Assembly (NCBI RefSeq): GCF_019929225.1
Contig: NZ_JAHZPA010000001.1
Span: forward strand, 18,805-82,804
Length of the DNA stretch: 64,000 nucleotides
Source: Streptococcus sanguinis
Lineage (GTDB): Bacteria; Bacillota; Bacilli; Lactobacillales; Streptococcaceae
Direction of reading: 5' to 3'
Shown: in pieces, positions 8,753 to 17,499 of the stretch
How the letters are laid out: each line of letters begins with the position of its first letter
How positions within the stretch are numbered: the first letter of the stretch is position 1
Notes under the pieces: model-generated
Databases searched by the model: none
What the model was told of the DNA's origin: nothing
The model's input: the letters and a program-made list of their open reading frames with translations, nothing else
Program-made: the position numbers and the translations under genes

Positions 8753-9465
8753 ATGAAACGATTAACTTAATGAAATCTCACACGTCTGTTCGCCGCTTTA
8801 CGGAGGAGCAGATTTCGGAGAAGGAACTACGTGCTGTCATTGATGATGGGCGGGCTGCGTCCAGCTGGAAGAATTTCCAGTCTTACTCTATCATTGTGGT
8901 GCGAAGCAAAGAGAAAAAAGAAGCCCTCTTTGACTTGGTGCCCCAAGAAGCCATTCGGCAGTCTTCAGCCTTCCTGCTTTTTGTTGGCGACCTCAATCGT
9001 GCCCAAAAGGGCGTTCACATGTATACGGAAGACTTTTATCCTGAGGGAACGGAGAATCTCCTGATTAGCTCAGTAGATGCTGCTTTAGCTGGACAAAATA
9101 CCCTGTTAGCAGCTGAAAGTTTGGGTTATGGTGGAGTAATCATTGGACTGGTTCGATATGCTGCCAGTCAAATAGCAGAGCTTTTCAAGCTACCGGACTA
9201 CACTTATCCAGTCTTTGGGATTGCTCTGGGAAATCCCAACCAGAACCATGCATTCAAGCCACGCCTGCCTTATGAAGCAGTGGTCTTTGAGGAAGAATAT
9301 CGTGAACAGGATCGTTCAACTATCCAAGCCTATGACCGCGTACAGACTGAATATGCAGGCGAGCGAGCTAAGGAAACCTGGAGTCAGCGCCTAGCTGCCC
9401 AATTTGGTCAGGAGCCAAATCAGGCTATTGACCAACTATTCAAAGAAAAGAAATTAGAAAAATAG
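8749..9465 (+). CDS. Nitroreductase-family flavin oxidoreductase
   Basis: 238-residue FMN-dependent NAD(P)H oxidoreductase of the NfrA/FrxA type. Landmarks are the N-terminal phosphate-binding segment SHTSVRRFTEEQI, the FMN-contact stretch AASSWKNFQSYSI, the core ESLGYGGVIIGLVR and the C-terminal GNPNQ...KPRLPYEAVVFEE. Such enzymes reduce flavins, quinones or nitro compounds; the true substrate cannot be read from sequence. It overlaps dnaI by 4 bases and precedes der, the conserved streptococcal order. Confidence 0.85.
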   Translation: MNETINLMKSHTSVRRFTEEQISEKELRAVIDDGRAASSWKNFQSYSIIVVRSKEKKEALFDLVPQEAIRQSSAFLLFVGDLNRAQKGVHMYTEDFYPEGTENLLISSVDAALAGQNTLLAAESLGYGGVIIGLVRYAASQIAELFKLPDYTYPVFGIALGNPNQNHAFKPRLPYEAVVFEEEYREQDRSTIQAYDRVQTEYAGERAKETWSQRLAAQFGQEPNQAIDQLFKEKKLEK

Positions 9466-9507
9466 GGTGGAGTTTGGCTCTGTCCTAAAGAATGAAAGAG
9501 GAAAAAC

Positions 9508-10818
9508 ATGGCCTTACCAACTATTGCCATTGTCGGCCGTCCCAATGTCGGCAAGTCAACGCTCTTCAATCGGATTGCAGGTGAGCGGATTTCCATTGTG
9601 GAAGATGTCGAAGGGGTGACCCGCGACCGAATTTATGCGACAGCAAGCTGGCTCAACCGTAAGTTTAGTATTATTGACACGGGCGGAATTGACGATGTTG
9701 ACGCGCCTTTTATGGAGCAAATCAAACACCAGGCTGAGATTGCTATGGACGAAGCAGATGTTATCGTTTTTGTCGTGTCTGGCAAGGAAGGTATCACGGA
9801 TGCGGACGAGTATGTGGCTCGCATGCTCTACAAGACCCATAAGCCGATTATTTTAGCGGTCAATAAGGTGGACAATCCTGAAATGCGCAATGAGATTTTT
9901 GATTTCTATGCGCTGGGCTTGGGCGATCCATTCCCAGTTTCCTCAGTCCACGGGATTGGTACAGGGGATGTTCTTGATGCTATCGTTGAAAATCTGCCAA
10001 ATGAAGATGTCGCTGAAAATCCTGATATAATTAAGTTTAGCTTGATTGGCCGTCCTAATGTCGGCAAGTCTAGCTTGATCAATGCTATTTTGGGTGAGGA
10101 GCGGGTTATTGCTAGTCCTGTTGCTGGTACAACGCGTGATGCCATTGATACGGTCTTTACGGACAGTGAAGGTCAGGAATTTACCATGATCGACACGGCT
10201 GGTATGCGCAAGTCAGGCAAGGTGTATGAAAATACGGAGAAATACTCTGTCATGCGGGCTATGAGGGCGATCGATCGCTCAGATGTCGTTTTGATGGTGC
10301 TTAATGCCGAAGAAGGAATTCGTGAGTACGACAAGCGAATCGCTGGCTTTGCCCATGAAGCAGGAAAAGGTATTGTTATCGTCGTCAATAAGTGGGATAC
10401 GCTGGAAAAAGACAACCATACCATGAAAGACTGGGAAGAAGATATCCGAGACCAGTTCCAGTATTTGTCTTATGCGCCAATTATCTTTGTCTCTGCCCTG
10501 ACCAAGCAGCGTCTCCATAAGCTGCCGGACATGATTAAGCAAATCAGTCAGAGTCAGAATACCCGTATTCCGTCAGCGGTGCTCAATGATGTTATCATGG
10601 ATGCTATTGCGATTAATCCGACGCCGACTGACAAGGGCAAACGCCTCAAGATTTTCTATGCGACTCAGGTAGCGACCAAACCACCGACCTTTGTCATCTT
10701 TGTCAACGAAGAAGAGCTTATGCACTTCTCTTACCTGCGTTTCTTAGAAAATCAAATTCGCAAAGCTTTTGTCTTTGAAGGGACCCCAATTCACTTGATT
10801 GCAAGGAAGCGGAAGTAG
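9508..10818 (+). CDS. der: Ribosome-assembly GTPase Der (EngA)
   Basis: Double-GTPase factor needed for 50S ribosome maturation. It has 436 residues with two G domains in tandem: the first has [13 protein letters not shown] and NKVD; the second (from about residue 176) has [13 protein letters not shown] and NKWD. A C-terminal KH-like domain ends the protein ([16 protein letters not shown], then [10 protein letters not shown]). An AAAGAGG ribosome site precedes the ATG. Essential housekeeping gene. Confidence 0.98.
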   Translation: MALPTIAIVGRPNVGKSTLFNRIAGERISIVEDVEGVTRDRIYATASWLNRKFSIIDTGGIDDVDAPFMEQIKHQAEIAMDEADVIVFVVSGKEGITDADEYVARMLYKTHKPIILAVNKVDNPEMRNEIFDFYALGLGDPFPVSSVHGIGTGDVLDAIVENLPNEDVAENPDIIKFSLIGRPNVGKSSLINAILGEERVIASPVAGTTRDAIDTVFTDSEGQEFTMIDTAGMRKSGKVYENTEKYSVMRAMRAIDRSDVVLMVLNAEEGIREYDKRIAGFAHEAGKGIVIVVNKWDTLEKDNHTMKDWEEDIRDQFQYLSYAPIIFVSALTKQRLHKLPDMIKQISQSQNTRIPSAVLNDVIMDAIAINPTPTDKGKRLKIFYATQVATKPPTFVIFVNEEELMHFSYLRFLENQIRKAFVFEGTPIHLIARKRK

Positions 10819-10865
10819 AGTTGGAAAACAGCAATTTGACAAACATACGTTTATATGTAAAAATG

Positions 10866-10898
10866 AAAGTAAGCATAAGAGCTTGCTTTTCTTTTTTT
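10866..10898 (+). terminator. Terminator after der
   Basis: AAAGTAAGC pairs with GCTTGCTTT around ATAAGA (one G-U pair), followed by a T run. Confidence 0.7.
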
Positions 10899-10910
10899 AT
10901 GTCGAAAGTA

Positions 10911-10919
10911 TGGTATAAT
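10911..10919 (+). promoter_or_regulatory. Extended -10 promoter of the SNF2 helicase gene
   Basis: TGGTATAAT, a perfect extended -10, lies 27 bases before the ATG. Confidence 0.65.
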
Positions 10920-10945
10920 GGTGAGATAAATGTAAGGTGGTAATT

Positions 10946-13900
10946 ATGGCAAAATTAATTCCTGGTAAGATTCGGACAGAAGGAATTGCCCTGGTTGAAA
11001 ACAATAAGGTAGTAATCCTTGAGGTCAGTGATTCTCTTTTATATGCTCGTGTGGACGAGTGTAATCTGCGCTATAGCTTGGATGATGATGTCATCTTTTG
11101 TTATTGCGACTTTTTCCAGAAGAAAAAATATTGTGCCCATCTGGCGGCCTTGGAATATTATCTGAAAAATGCTCCATCTGGAAAAGATGTGCTAAAGAGT
11201 ATGGAAGAAGAGGAGTTGACCAGTCAGGAGACCCAAGAGCTGGTTTCTTTTGGAAGCTTGTTCTTGGATAAAGTCTTGCCGGATAAATCCAATCAACAGG
11301 TTCGTTATGAGCTTTCGGCTACTGGTCAGGAGGATTCTTATACAGGGCAGTTTCTCTGGAGTCTCCGGATCAGTCGCTTGCCGGACGAGCGCTCTTATGT
11401 TGTCCGAGACGTTCTTTCCTTCCTTCGGACCTTGGAAAAGGGCGGACATTATCAGATTGGTAAGAGTTACTATGAGGCTATTCATTTAGAGGATTTTGAT
11501 GAAGCTAGTCAAGATTTGCTCGTTTTTCTGCAAGGACTAGTGTCTGACTATCAGGGGCAAGATTCTTCTTTGATTTTCCCAAATGCTGGGCGCAATCTTT
11601 TCTTCCCGGCTAGTATCTTTGAAGAGGGAGTTATCTTCCTGATGAATCTGTCTTCTTTCCGCTTAGAGTACAGCCTTTATGACTACAGTGAAGTCTTTTT
11701 CCAAGATTTACATGAAGAGGCAGAAGTTTATACTTTCCAAGTGGAAGAGTATGAAGAGCATTTTGAGCTAGTCATTGCTGAGAAGAATTATAAGATGCTT
11801 TATGATGGCCAGTTTATTTTTTATGGAGATACCTTCTACCAGCTAAATCCTCAGCAGATAAGACTAATTAAGGCTTTACGGGAGTTGCCTATAGAGCATG
11901 ATCGGTTGAAGCGCCTGCAATTCGACTTGTCAGAGAGAACGAAGCTGGCTTCCAGTTTGTCTGAGTTTAAAAAGGTTGGTCGGGTAGAAGCACCTGAAAG
12001 TATGATGATTCATGACTTTATAGCCAAGTTTGACTTTGACATCGGTCCTGATAAGCGTTTGATTTTAGATACTGTCTTTGACTATGGAGACAGGAAGGTG
12101 ACGACTCGTAAAGATTTGGAACGTCTGCCTTTTGCAGGTAATTTTGAGCATGAGCAGCAGGTATTTAAGCAAATGCTGCAGGCAGGTTTTGTGGCAGACT
12201 TTTACAGTCAGAGACCGCCTCTGAAGCCGGAAGAAATTTATCATTTCTTCTCGGAAGTCATTCCCAACTTTGAAGCTTTGGGCCGTGTCAGTATGACAGA
12301 AGAGTTAGAGGCGTTGGCACAGACAGAAAGTCCAAGGATCTCCGTCAAGATGAAGGGTGGCCTCTTAGATGTTGGTTTCGATTTTGCTGGCATTGCGCAG
12401 TCAGAGATAGATGCAGTGCTTGATTCGCTCTTTAAGGAGCAGGACTTCTTTATCAGTAAGTCTGGGCAAGTCTTGATTTTCGACGAAGAGACCAAGGAGA
12501 TGAGTCGGACTTTGCAGCAGCTGCAGAGTAAGCGGACTACAAATGGATTCATTCAGACTAGCAGTCTGGCGGCTTATCAACTGGCAGAGTTTTTCAAGGG
12601 CAAGGATAGGGTACAGTTTTCAAAAGATGTGCAGCAGTTGGCCTTTGACCTGACTCACCCTGGGGAATTTCCTCTTCCTAAGCTACAAGTCAAGGCTGAC
12701 CTTCGGGATTACCAAGAGACAGGTGTCAAGTGGCTATCCATGCTGGATAAGTATGGATTCGGTGGCATCTTGGCTGACGATATGGGGCTAGGAAAAACCC
12801 TGCAGACGATTTCTTTTCTGAGTTCGCGTATAGATGACTCTAAGAAAGTCTTAATCTTGGCGCCATCCAGCCTGATTTACAACTGGAGCGATGAGTTTGC
12901 TAAATTTGCTCCGCATTTGGATGTGGCGGTGGTTTATGGTCTGAAAAATGTTCGTGATGATCTGATCGCAGAGAAGCATCAGATTACGATTACTAGCTAT
13001 GCTTCTTTCAGGCAGGATGTGGAAGAATACCGAGACAATCACTTCCAGTATTTGATTTTGGATGAGGCTCAGGTGATGAAGAATGACCAGACCAAGATTG
13101 CCCAGTATTTGCGGGATTTTGAAGTGGAGCATACCTATGCCCTTTCTGGGACGCCGATTGAAAATAATCTGGGAGAACTTTGGTCTATTTTCCAAATTGT
13201 CATGCCAGGACTTTTGCCGAGCAAAAAGGAATTTTTAAAACTGCCGGCTGAGAAAGTCGCTCGCTATATCAAACCATTTGTCATGCGGCGCAAGAAAGAA
13301 GATGTGCTGCAGGAATTGCCTGATTTGATTGAAGTTGCCTATCGCAATGAATTGGCGGATAGTCAGAAGACCATTTATCTTGCTCTGCTCAAACAAATGC
13401 AGGACAGAATTATCCATGCGACAGAAGATGAAATCAACCGCAGCAAGATAGAGATTCTGTCAGGTCTTATGCGTCTCCGCCAGATCTGTGACACTCCGAA
13501 GCTGTTTATGGAAGATTACGAGGGCGAGAGCGGTAAGCTGGAAAGTTTGCGGGAATTACTTGAACAGATACAAGATGGTAATCGTCGTGTCCTCATATTT
13601 TCACAATTTCGTGGTATGCTGGATATTATCGAGAGTGAACTGGACAAGATGGGCATGGAGTCCTTTAAGATTACAGGCTCTACTCCGGCCAAGGAGCGTC
13701 AGGACATGACAACAGCCTTCAATGACGGCCAGCGTTCAGCCTTTCTAATCTCCCTCAAGGCTGGAGGTGTCGGTCTCAATCTGACTGGTGCAGACACAGT
13801 TATCTTGGTCGACCTCTGGTGGAATCCAGCGGTTGAGGCCCAGGCTATCGGCCGTGCCCACCGTATCGGTCAGGAGCGCAATGTCGAAGTCTATCGGATG

Positions 13901-14047
13901 ATTACACGAGGCACGATTGAAGAGAAGATACAGGAGTTGCAGGAGAGCAAGCGCAATCTGGTTTCGACTATTCTCGACGGAGCAGAAGCCAAATCCAGTC
14001 TCTCTGTGGAGGAAATTCGAGAAATTCTAGGAATTTCGGCAGAATAG
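10946..14047 (+). CDS. SWIM zinc-finger SNF2-family helicase/ATPase
   Basis: Large SWI2/SNF2 DNA translocase of 1033 residues. I place the start at ATG 10946, because the upstream GTG at 10937 lies inside the AAGGTGG ribosome site. An N-terminal SWIM zinc finger (CYC...YCAHL, about residues 50-70) precedes a long middle domain. The helicase core shows DDMGLGKTLQTI (Walker A, near 610), LDEAQVMKND (motif II), LSGTPIENN (III), and SLKAGGVGLNLTGAD with RAHRIGQ (V-VI). Bacterial members probably remodel RNA polymerase or nucleoprotein complexes; the role in streptococci is not established. Confidence 0.9.
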   Translation: MAKLIPGKIRTEGIALVENNKVVILEVSDSLLYARVDECNLRYSLDDDVIFCYCDFFQKKKYCAHLAALEYYLKNAPSGKDVLKSMEEEELTSQETQELVSFGSLFLDKVLPDKSNQQVRYELSATGQEDSYTGQFLWSLRISRLPDERSYVVRDVLSFLRTLEKGGHYQIGKSYYEAIHLEDFDEASQDLLVFLQGLVSDYQGQDSSLIFPNAGRNLFFPASIFEEGVIFLMNLSSFRLEYSLYDYSEVFFQDLHEEAEVYTFQVEEYEEHFELVIAEKNYKMLYDGQFIFYGDTFYQLNPQQIRLIKALRELPIEHDRLKRLQFDLSERTKLASSLSEFKKVGRVEAPESMMIHDFIAKFDFDIGPDKRLILDTVFDYGDRKVTTRKDLERLPFAGNFEHEQQVFKQMLQAGFVADFYSQRPPLKPEEIYHFFSEVIPNFEALGRVSMTEELEALAQTESPRISVKMKGGLLDVGFDFAGIAQSEIDAVLDSLFKEQDFFISKSGQVLIFDEETKEMSRTLQQLQSKRTTNGFIQTSSLAAYQLAEFFKGKDRVQFSKDVQQLAFDLTHPGEFPLPKLQVKADLRDYQETGVKWLSMLDKYGFGGILADDMGLGKTLQTISFLSSRIDDSKKVLILAPSSLIYNWSDEFAKFAPHLDVAVVYGLKNVRDDLIAEKHQITITSYASFRQDVEEYRDNHFQYLILDEAQVMKNDQTKIAQYLRDFEVEHTYALSGTPIENNLGELWSIFQIVMPGLLPSKKEFLKLPAEKVARYIKPFVMRRKKEDVLQELPDLIEVAYRNELADSQKTIYLALLKQMQDRIIHATEDEINRSKIEILSGLMRLRQICDTPKLFMEDYEGESGKLESLRELLEQIQDGNRRVLIFSQFRGMLDIIESELDKMGMESFKITGSTPAKERQDMTTAFNDGQRSAFLISLKAGGVGLNLTGADTVILVDLWWNPAVEAQAIGRAHRIGQERNVEVYRMITRGTIEEKIQELQESKRNLVSTILDGAEAKSSLSVEEIREILGISAE

Positions 14048-14048
14048 C

Positions 14049-14076
14049 TTGAAAAATAGCCTGAATAGTTTATAAT
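14049..14076 (+). promoter_or_regulatory. Promoter of the 14102 gene
   Basis: TTGAAA (14049-14054) and TATAAT (14071-14076), spacer 16, begin right after the helicase stop codon. Confidence 0.65.
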
Positions 14077-14101
14077 AATGAAGGGTTGAAAGGAAAAAGA
14101 T

Positions 14102-14761
14102 ATGACTGATAAACAATTTCCTCTGGTGTCAGATGATGAAATCATGCTGACGGAAATGCCGCATATGAATCTTTATGATGAACTGGATCTCATTAGCAAC
14201 ATTACCGGAGACTATACTGACCGTAATTATTTGGAATGGATGCCGATTGTGGATTCCAGCAGGCATGCTCCCATCGCTGCCAGTCAGGCTATCAGAAGAC
14301 CGCTGCAAAAGCAGTCTGCTTTCAAAGATTTTAAAAAGCCGATTGATAAGAAAGATCCGGCCATTCGTTATGCTGAGCAGGCACGCGAGGAAGCTCGGGC
14401 AGATTTGAAAAAGAAGCGTTCAGCGTCTTATCTGACCAGCGACCTTCCGACTAAGGTCCGCAACAGAAAGCTTCCGACAGCTTCTAATGCGGAAAGACCG
14501 AAGCCAACAGCCCCTTTTCAAAAGAATGCATCGGGCGAATTTACGAAGTTTGGCGACAGGCTTCAGCAGGAAAACTATATTTTGGCGGATATTCAGCCTG
14601 AGTATAGCCCTCAGCCGCAGGAGCCGGAAGAAAAGCCTAAGAAGAACAATTATGATTTTTTAAAAACCAGTCAGATCTATAATCAGGATAGGGCTAAGGA
14701 GGAGCAGCTGAAGCATTCCAAGGCTCAAGAGCTGAATTTGACGGGCTTGGACAGCGATTAA
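14102..14761 (+). CDS. Conserved streptococcal hypothetical protein
   Basis: 219 residues, no signal peptide or membrane segment. The N-terminal 60 residues are acidic and look folded (MPHMNLYDELDLISNITGD). The remainder is rich in Lys, Pro, Gln and Ser and is probably disordered, with a short C-terminal motif NNYDFLKTSQIYNQD. I do not recognise a functional family. Its place between the SNF2 gene and murC is, as I recall, conserved in S. pneumoniae, which argues that it is a real gene. It has its own promoter and a good ribosome site (AAAGGAA). Confidence 0.75.
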   Translation: MTDKQFPLVSDDEIMLTEMPHMNLYDELDLISNITGDYTDRNYLEWMPIVDSSRHAPIAASQAIRRPLQKQSAFKDFKKPIDKKDPAIRYAEQAREEARADLKKKRSASYLTSDLPTKVRNRKLPTASNAERPKPTAPFQKNASGEFTKFGDRLQQENYILADIQPEYSPQPQEPEEKPKKNNYDFLKTSQIYNQDRAKEEQLKHSKAQELNLTGLDSD

Positions 14762-14864
14762 AGCTAGCTAGCTTGAGTCTTTTCTGCCTGCAGTTTTCTG
14801 ATGTTTATATGGAAATTGCTGTTTAATTATGTAAATGTAAAATTTATCTGCTTATAACATCCAT

Positions 14865-14998
14865 CATCGGTTGAAGAAAACCGATGCTAGAAGCTGGGAC
14901 TTAATGATTGGTCCGGCTTCTTTGGTGTTTTGGTGGTGCCTAAAAGCTTGTAAAGAAAGAAAATCCCTGCGGGCTGATTAGGGTCTGCGGAGATTTTC
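14865..14998 (+). promoter_or_regulatory. Leader of murC with three successive hairpins
   Basis: Three stem-loops stand in a row in the 281-base gap before murC. First, CATCGGTT/AACCGATG (14865-14886, perfect, 6-nt loop). Second, GAAGCTGGGAC/GTCCGGCTTC followed by TTT (14890-14923). Third, GAAAATCCCTGC/GCGGAGATTTTC (14959-14998), followed by CTCTTTT. The last two resemble terminators. Either they end the preceding transcript twice or they form an attenuator for murC. A weak -10 candidate TATAAC lies just upstream near 14853. No known riboswitch motif is evident. Confidence 0.5.
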
Positions 14999-15042
14999 CT
15001 CTTTTGACTTGCTTTTATGGCCTTGTATCTTAAGGAGTAATC

Positions 15043-16377
15043 ATGACGAAAACCTATCATTTTATCGGGATTAAGGGCTCTGGTATGAGCGCTTTGGCTT
15101 TGATGCTGCACCAGATGGGCCATAAGGTTCAGGGCAGTGACGTTGATAAATATTATTTCACTCAGCGCGGTCTGGAGCAGGCTGGCATTTCCATCCTGCC
15201 TTTTGATGAAAAGAATATCCAGCCAGACTTCGAAATCATTGCCGGCAATGCCTTTCGTCCAGATAATAATGTAGAAATTGCCTATGCAGACGCAAACGGC
15301 ATCAGCTATAAACGCTACCATGAGTTTTTAGGTGGCTTCATGCGTGACTTTGTCAGCCTGGGAGTGGCTGGTGCCCACGGGAAGACCTCTACAACGGGTA
15401 TTCTCTCCCATGTTCTGTCCAATATCACGGATACTAGCTATCTGATTGGGGATGGTACAGGCCGCGGTTCTGCCAATGCCAAGTACTTCGTCTTTGAGTC
15501 AGACGAGTACGAGCGTCATTTCATGCCTTATCATCCGGAATATTCAATCATTACCAATATCGACTTTGACCATCCGGATTATTTCACGAGCCTGGAAGAT
15601 GTCTTTAGCGCTTTCAATGACTATGCCAAGCAGATTACCAAAGGACTCTTCATTTATGGAGAAGATGAGCAGCTGCGCCGGATTACGTCCAAGGCTCCAA
15701 TTTACTACTATGGCTTCAAGGAAGAGGGCAATGACTTTGTCGCTCACGATCTCTTGCGTTCCACCAGCGGTTCAGGATTTAAAGTTTCTTTCCGTGGGCA
15801 AGAGCTGGGTGAGTTCCAAATTCCAAGCTTTGGCCGCCACAACATTATGAATGCGACAGCAGTAATCGGCCTCTTGTACACTGCAGGTCTTGATTTGGAT
15901 CTAGTTCGGGAACACCTCAAGACTTTTGGCGGAGTTAAACGCCGCTTTACAGAGAAAATTGTCAACGAAACAGTTATCATTGATGACTTTGCTCATCATC
16001 CAACGGAAATTATCGCGACTCTGGATGCAGCTCGTCAGAAATATCCAAGCAAGGAAATCGTGGCGATCTTCCAGCCACATACCTTCACTCGGACTATTGC
16101 TCTCTTGGACGAATTTGCGGAAGCCCTCAATCAGGCTGACTCAGTCTATTTAGCTCAGATTTACGGTTCTGCGCGTGAGGTGGACAAGGGTGATGTTAAG
16201 GTAGAAGATCTGGCTGAAAAGATTGTGAAGCGGGCCAAGGTCATTGACGTGGATAATGTTTCTCCGCTTCTTGACCACGATAATGCCGTTTATGTCTTTA
16301 TGGGAGCTGGTGACATCCAGACCTATGAATATTCCTTTGAACGTCTCCTGTCCAATCTGACCAGCAACGTTCAGTAG
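15043..16377 (+). CDS. murC: UDP-N-acetylmuramate--L-alanine ligase
   Basis: Cytoplasmic peptidoglycan-precursor enzyme: ATP-dependent addition of L-Ala to UDP-MurNAc. 444 residues, as usual. The N-terminal domain has [14 protein letters not shown]. The central ATPase has [17 protein letters not shown], then [10 protein letters not shown]. The C-terminal ligase domain has [10 protein letters not shown] and [11 protein letters not shown]. An AAGGAG ribosome site precedes the ATG. The gene heads a cluster with two acetyltransferases, mltG and greA, an order recognisable in other streptococci. Confidence 0.97.
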   Translation: MTKTYHFIGIKGSGMSALALMLHQMGHKVQGSDVDKYYFTQRGLEQAGISILPFDEKNIQPDFEIIAGNAFRPDNNVEIAYADANGISYKRYHEFLGGFMRDFVSLGVAGAHGKTSTTGILSHVLSNITDTSYLIGDGTGRGSANAKYFVFESDEYERHFMPYHPEYSIITNIDFDHPDYFTSLEDVFSAFNDYAKQITKGLFIYGEDEQLRRITSKAPIYYYGFKEEGNDFVAHDLLRSTSGSGFKVSFRGQELGEFQIPSFGRHNIMNATAVIGLLYTAGLDLDLVREHLKTFGGVKRRFTEKIVNETVIIDDFAHHPTEIIATLDAARQKYPSKEIVAIFQPHTFTRTIALLDEFAEALNQADSVYLAQIYGSAREVDKGDVKVEDLAEKIVKRAKVIDVDNVSPLLDHDNAVYVFMGAGDIQTYEYSFERLLSNLTSNVQ

Positions 16378-16388
16378 GAGGAGACTTG

Positions 16389-16901
16389 ATGGAAGCACCA
16401 ATTCGAATCAGGCAGGCCGACTTGAGCGACTGGGAGGAAATTCTTGCAATTGAGCAGCTGAATTTTCCATCAGCAGAAGCAGCCAGTTCAGAAGTTCTCA
16501 AAGAGCGGATTGAGCAGATTCCAGATACTTTTTTGCTAGCAGAGCTGCATGGTCAGCTGGCGGGCTATATTGTTGGACCAGCTGTTCAGGCGCGATATTT
16601 GACAGATGACCTCTTTAGCAAGGTGGGTGCTAATCCTCCAGAAGGTGGCTTCATTGCCGTCCAAAGTTTGTCCGTCCATCCGGATTTTCAGAGGCAGGGA
16701 GTCGGAACCTTGTTGCTTGCAGCTCTCAAGGAGACAGCTGTTCAGCAAAATCGACAGGGCATTAGCCTAACTTGTCATGATGAGCTGATACCTTATTATG
16801 AGATGAATGGCTTCGTCCACGAAGGGATTTCTGATTCAACTCATGGTGGAGCCGTCTGGTCTGATATGGTGTGGGAAAATCCCAATTTTAAGGAGAAGTG
16901 A
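16389..16901 (+). CDS. GNAT-family N-acetyltransferase
   Basis: 170-residue GNAT enzyme transferring acetyl from acetyl-CoA to an unknown amine. The acetyl-CoA motif is LSVHPDFQRQGVGTLLLAAL, followed by ISLTCHDELIPYYEMNGFVHEG. I start at ATG 16389 (AGGAGGAG at 16376-16383), not the TTG three bases upstream. It begins 11 bases after murC and overlaps the next gene. The next gene is a clear paralogue in tandem, so a duplication is likely. A role near the cell wall is suggested only by location. Confidence 0.88.
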   Translation: MEAPIRIRQADLSDWEEILAIEQLNFPSAEAASSEVLKERIEQIPDTFLLAELHGQLAGYIVGPAVQARYLTDDLFSKVGANPPEGGFIAVQSLSVHPDFQRQGVGTLLLAALKETAVQQNRQGISLTCHDELIPYYEMNGFVHEGISDSTHGGAVWSDMVWENPNFKEK

Positions 16902-17416
16902 TGATTATCCGTCAAGCTCAAATGGCTGACTTAGACGCCATTTATGAGATCGAATTGGAAAATTTCAGTCCAGAAGAGGCTGTTAGCCGAGAAAGTCTAG
17001 CAGCTCATATCCAAACCCTATCTTCGACTTTTTTGGTGGCGGAAAAGGATGGTAAGATTCTAGGCTATCTGGAGGGACCTGTTCGTCCAGAACGTTATTT
17101 AAAGGACATTTCCTTTACAGAGGAGATTGAAGATTATGGTCATCTGGACGGTGGCTTTATCTCTCTGACCAGCCTTTCTATCTCGAAGGAGGCTCAGGGG
17201 ATGGGGGTCGGTCGCAAGCTATTGGTAGCTATGAAAGAGATTGCTATAGCAGATGAACGCCATGGCATCAATTTGACCTGTCATGATTACCTAATCGCTT
17301 ACTACGAGAAGCATGCTTTTGTAAATGAAGGTTTGTCACAATCAACTTACGCAGGTGCTACTTGGTTTGATATGGTCTGGGAAAATCCTAGTCTCAAACT
17401 GCAAAAAAACCAATAA
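16901..17416 (+). CDS. GNAT-family N-acetyltransferase, tandem paralogue
   Basis: 171 residues, same architecture as its upstream neighbour: acetyl-CoA loop EAQGMGVGRKLLVAMKEIA, then INLTCHDYLIAYYEKHAFVNEG and the shared C-terminal signature WFDMVWENP. The start is ATG 16901, which overlaps the upstream TGA (TGATG), with AGGAG five bases before. The two proteins are diverged over most of their length but share the LTCHD and MVWENP motifs, so the duplication is old. Confidence 0.88.
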   Translation: MIIRQAQMADLDAIYEIELENFSPEEAVSRESLAAHIQTLSSTFLVAEKDGKILGYLEGPVRPERYLKDISFTEEIEDYGHLDGGFISLTSLSISKEAQGMGVGRKLLVAMKEIAIADERHGINLTCHDYLIAYYEKHAFVNEGLSQSTYAGATWFDMVWENPSLKLQKNQ

Positions 17417-17439
17417 TAAGCTAGAAAATCCTACTCTTA

Positions 17440-17468
17440 TTGCATTTATCTGACTTTTAAGATATAAT
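17440..17468 (+). promoter_or_regulatory. Promoter of mltG
   Basis: -35 TTGCAT (17440-17445), 17-base spacer, -10 TATAAT (17463-17468). The first ATG of the open frame overlaps the -10 box, which excludes it as the translation start. Confidence 0.8.
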
Positions 17469-17499
17469 GTTAGGGATTATGATGAAGGAGGTCAAATTT

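Noticed and set aside
14760..14773. AAGCTAGCTAGCTT palindrome after the 14102 gene
   Set aside because: Self-complementary by simple repetition of AGCT; no clear T run or regulator context.
14865..14998. T-box or known riboswitch in the murC leader
   Set aside because: No T-box sequence (TGGNACCGCG) or specifier loop and no riboswitch core that I know; kept only as tandem hairpins.
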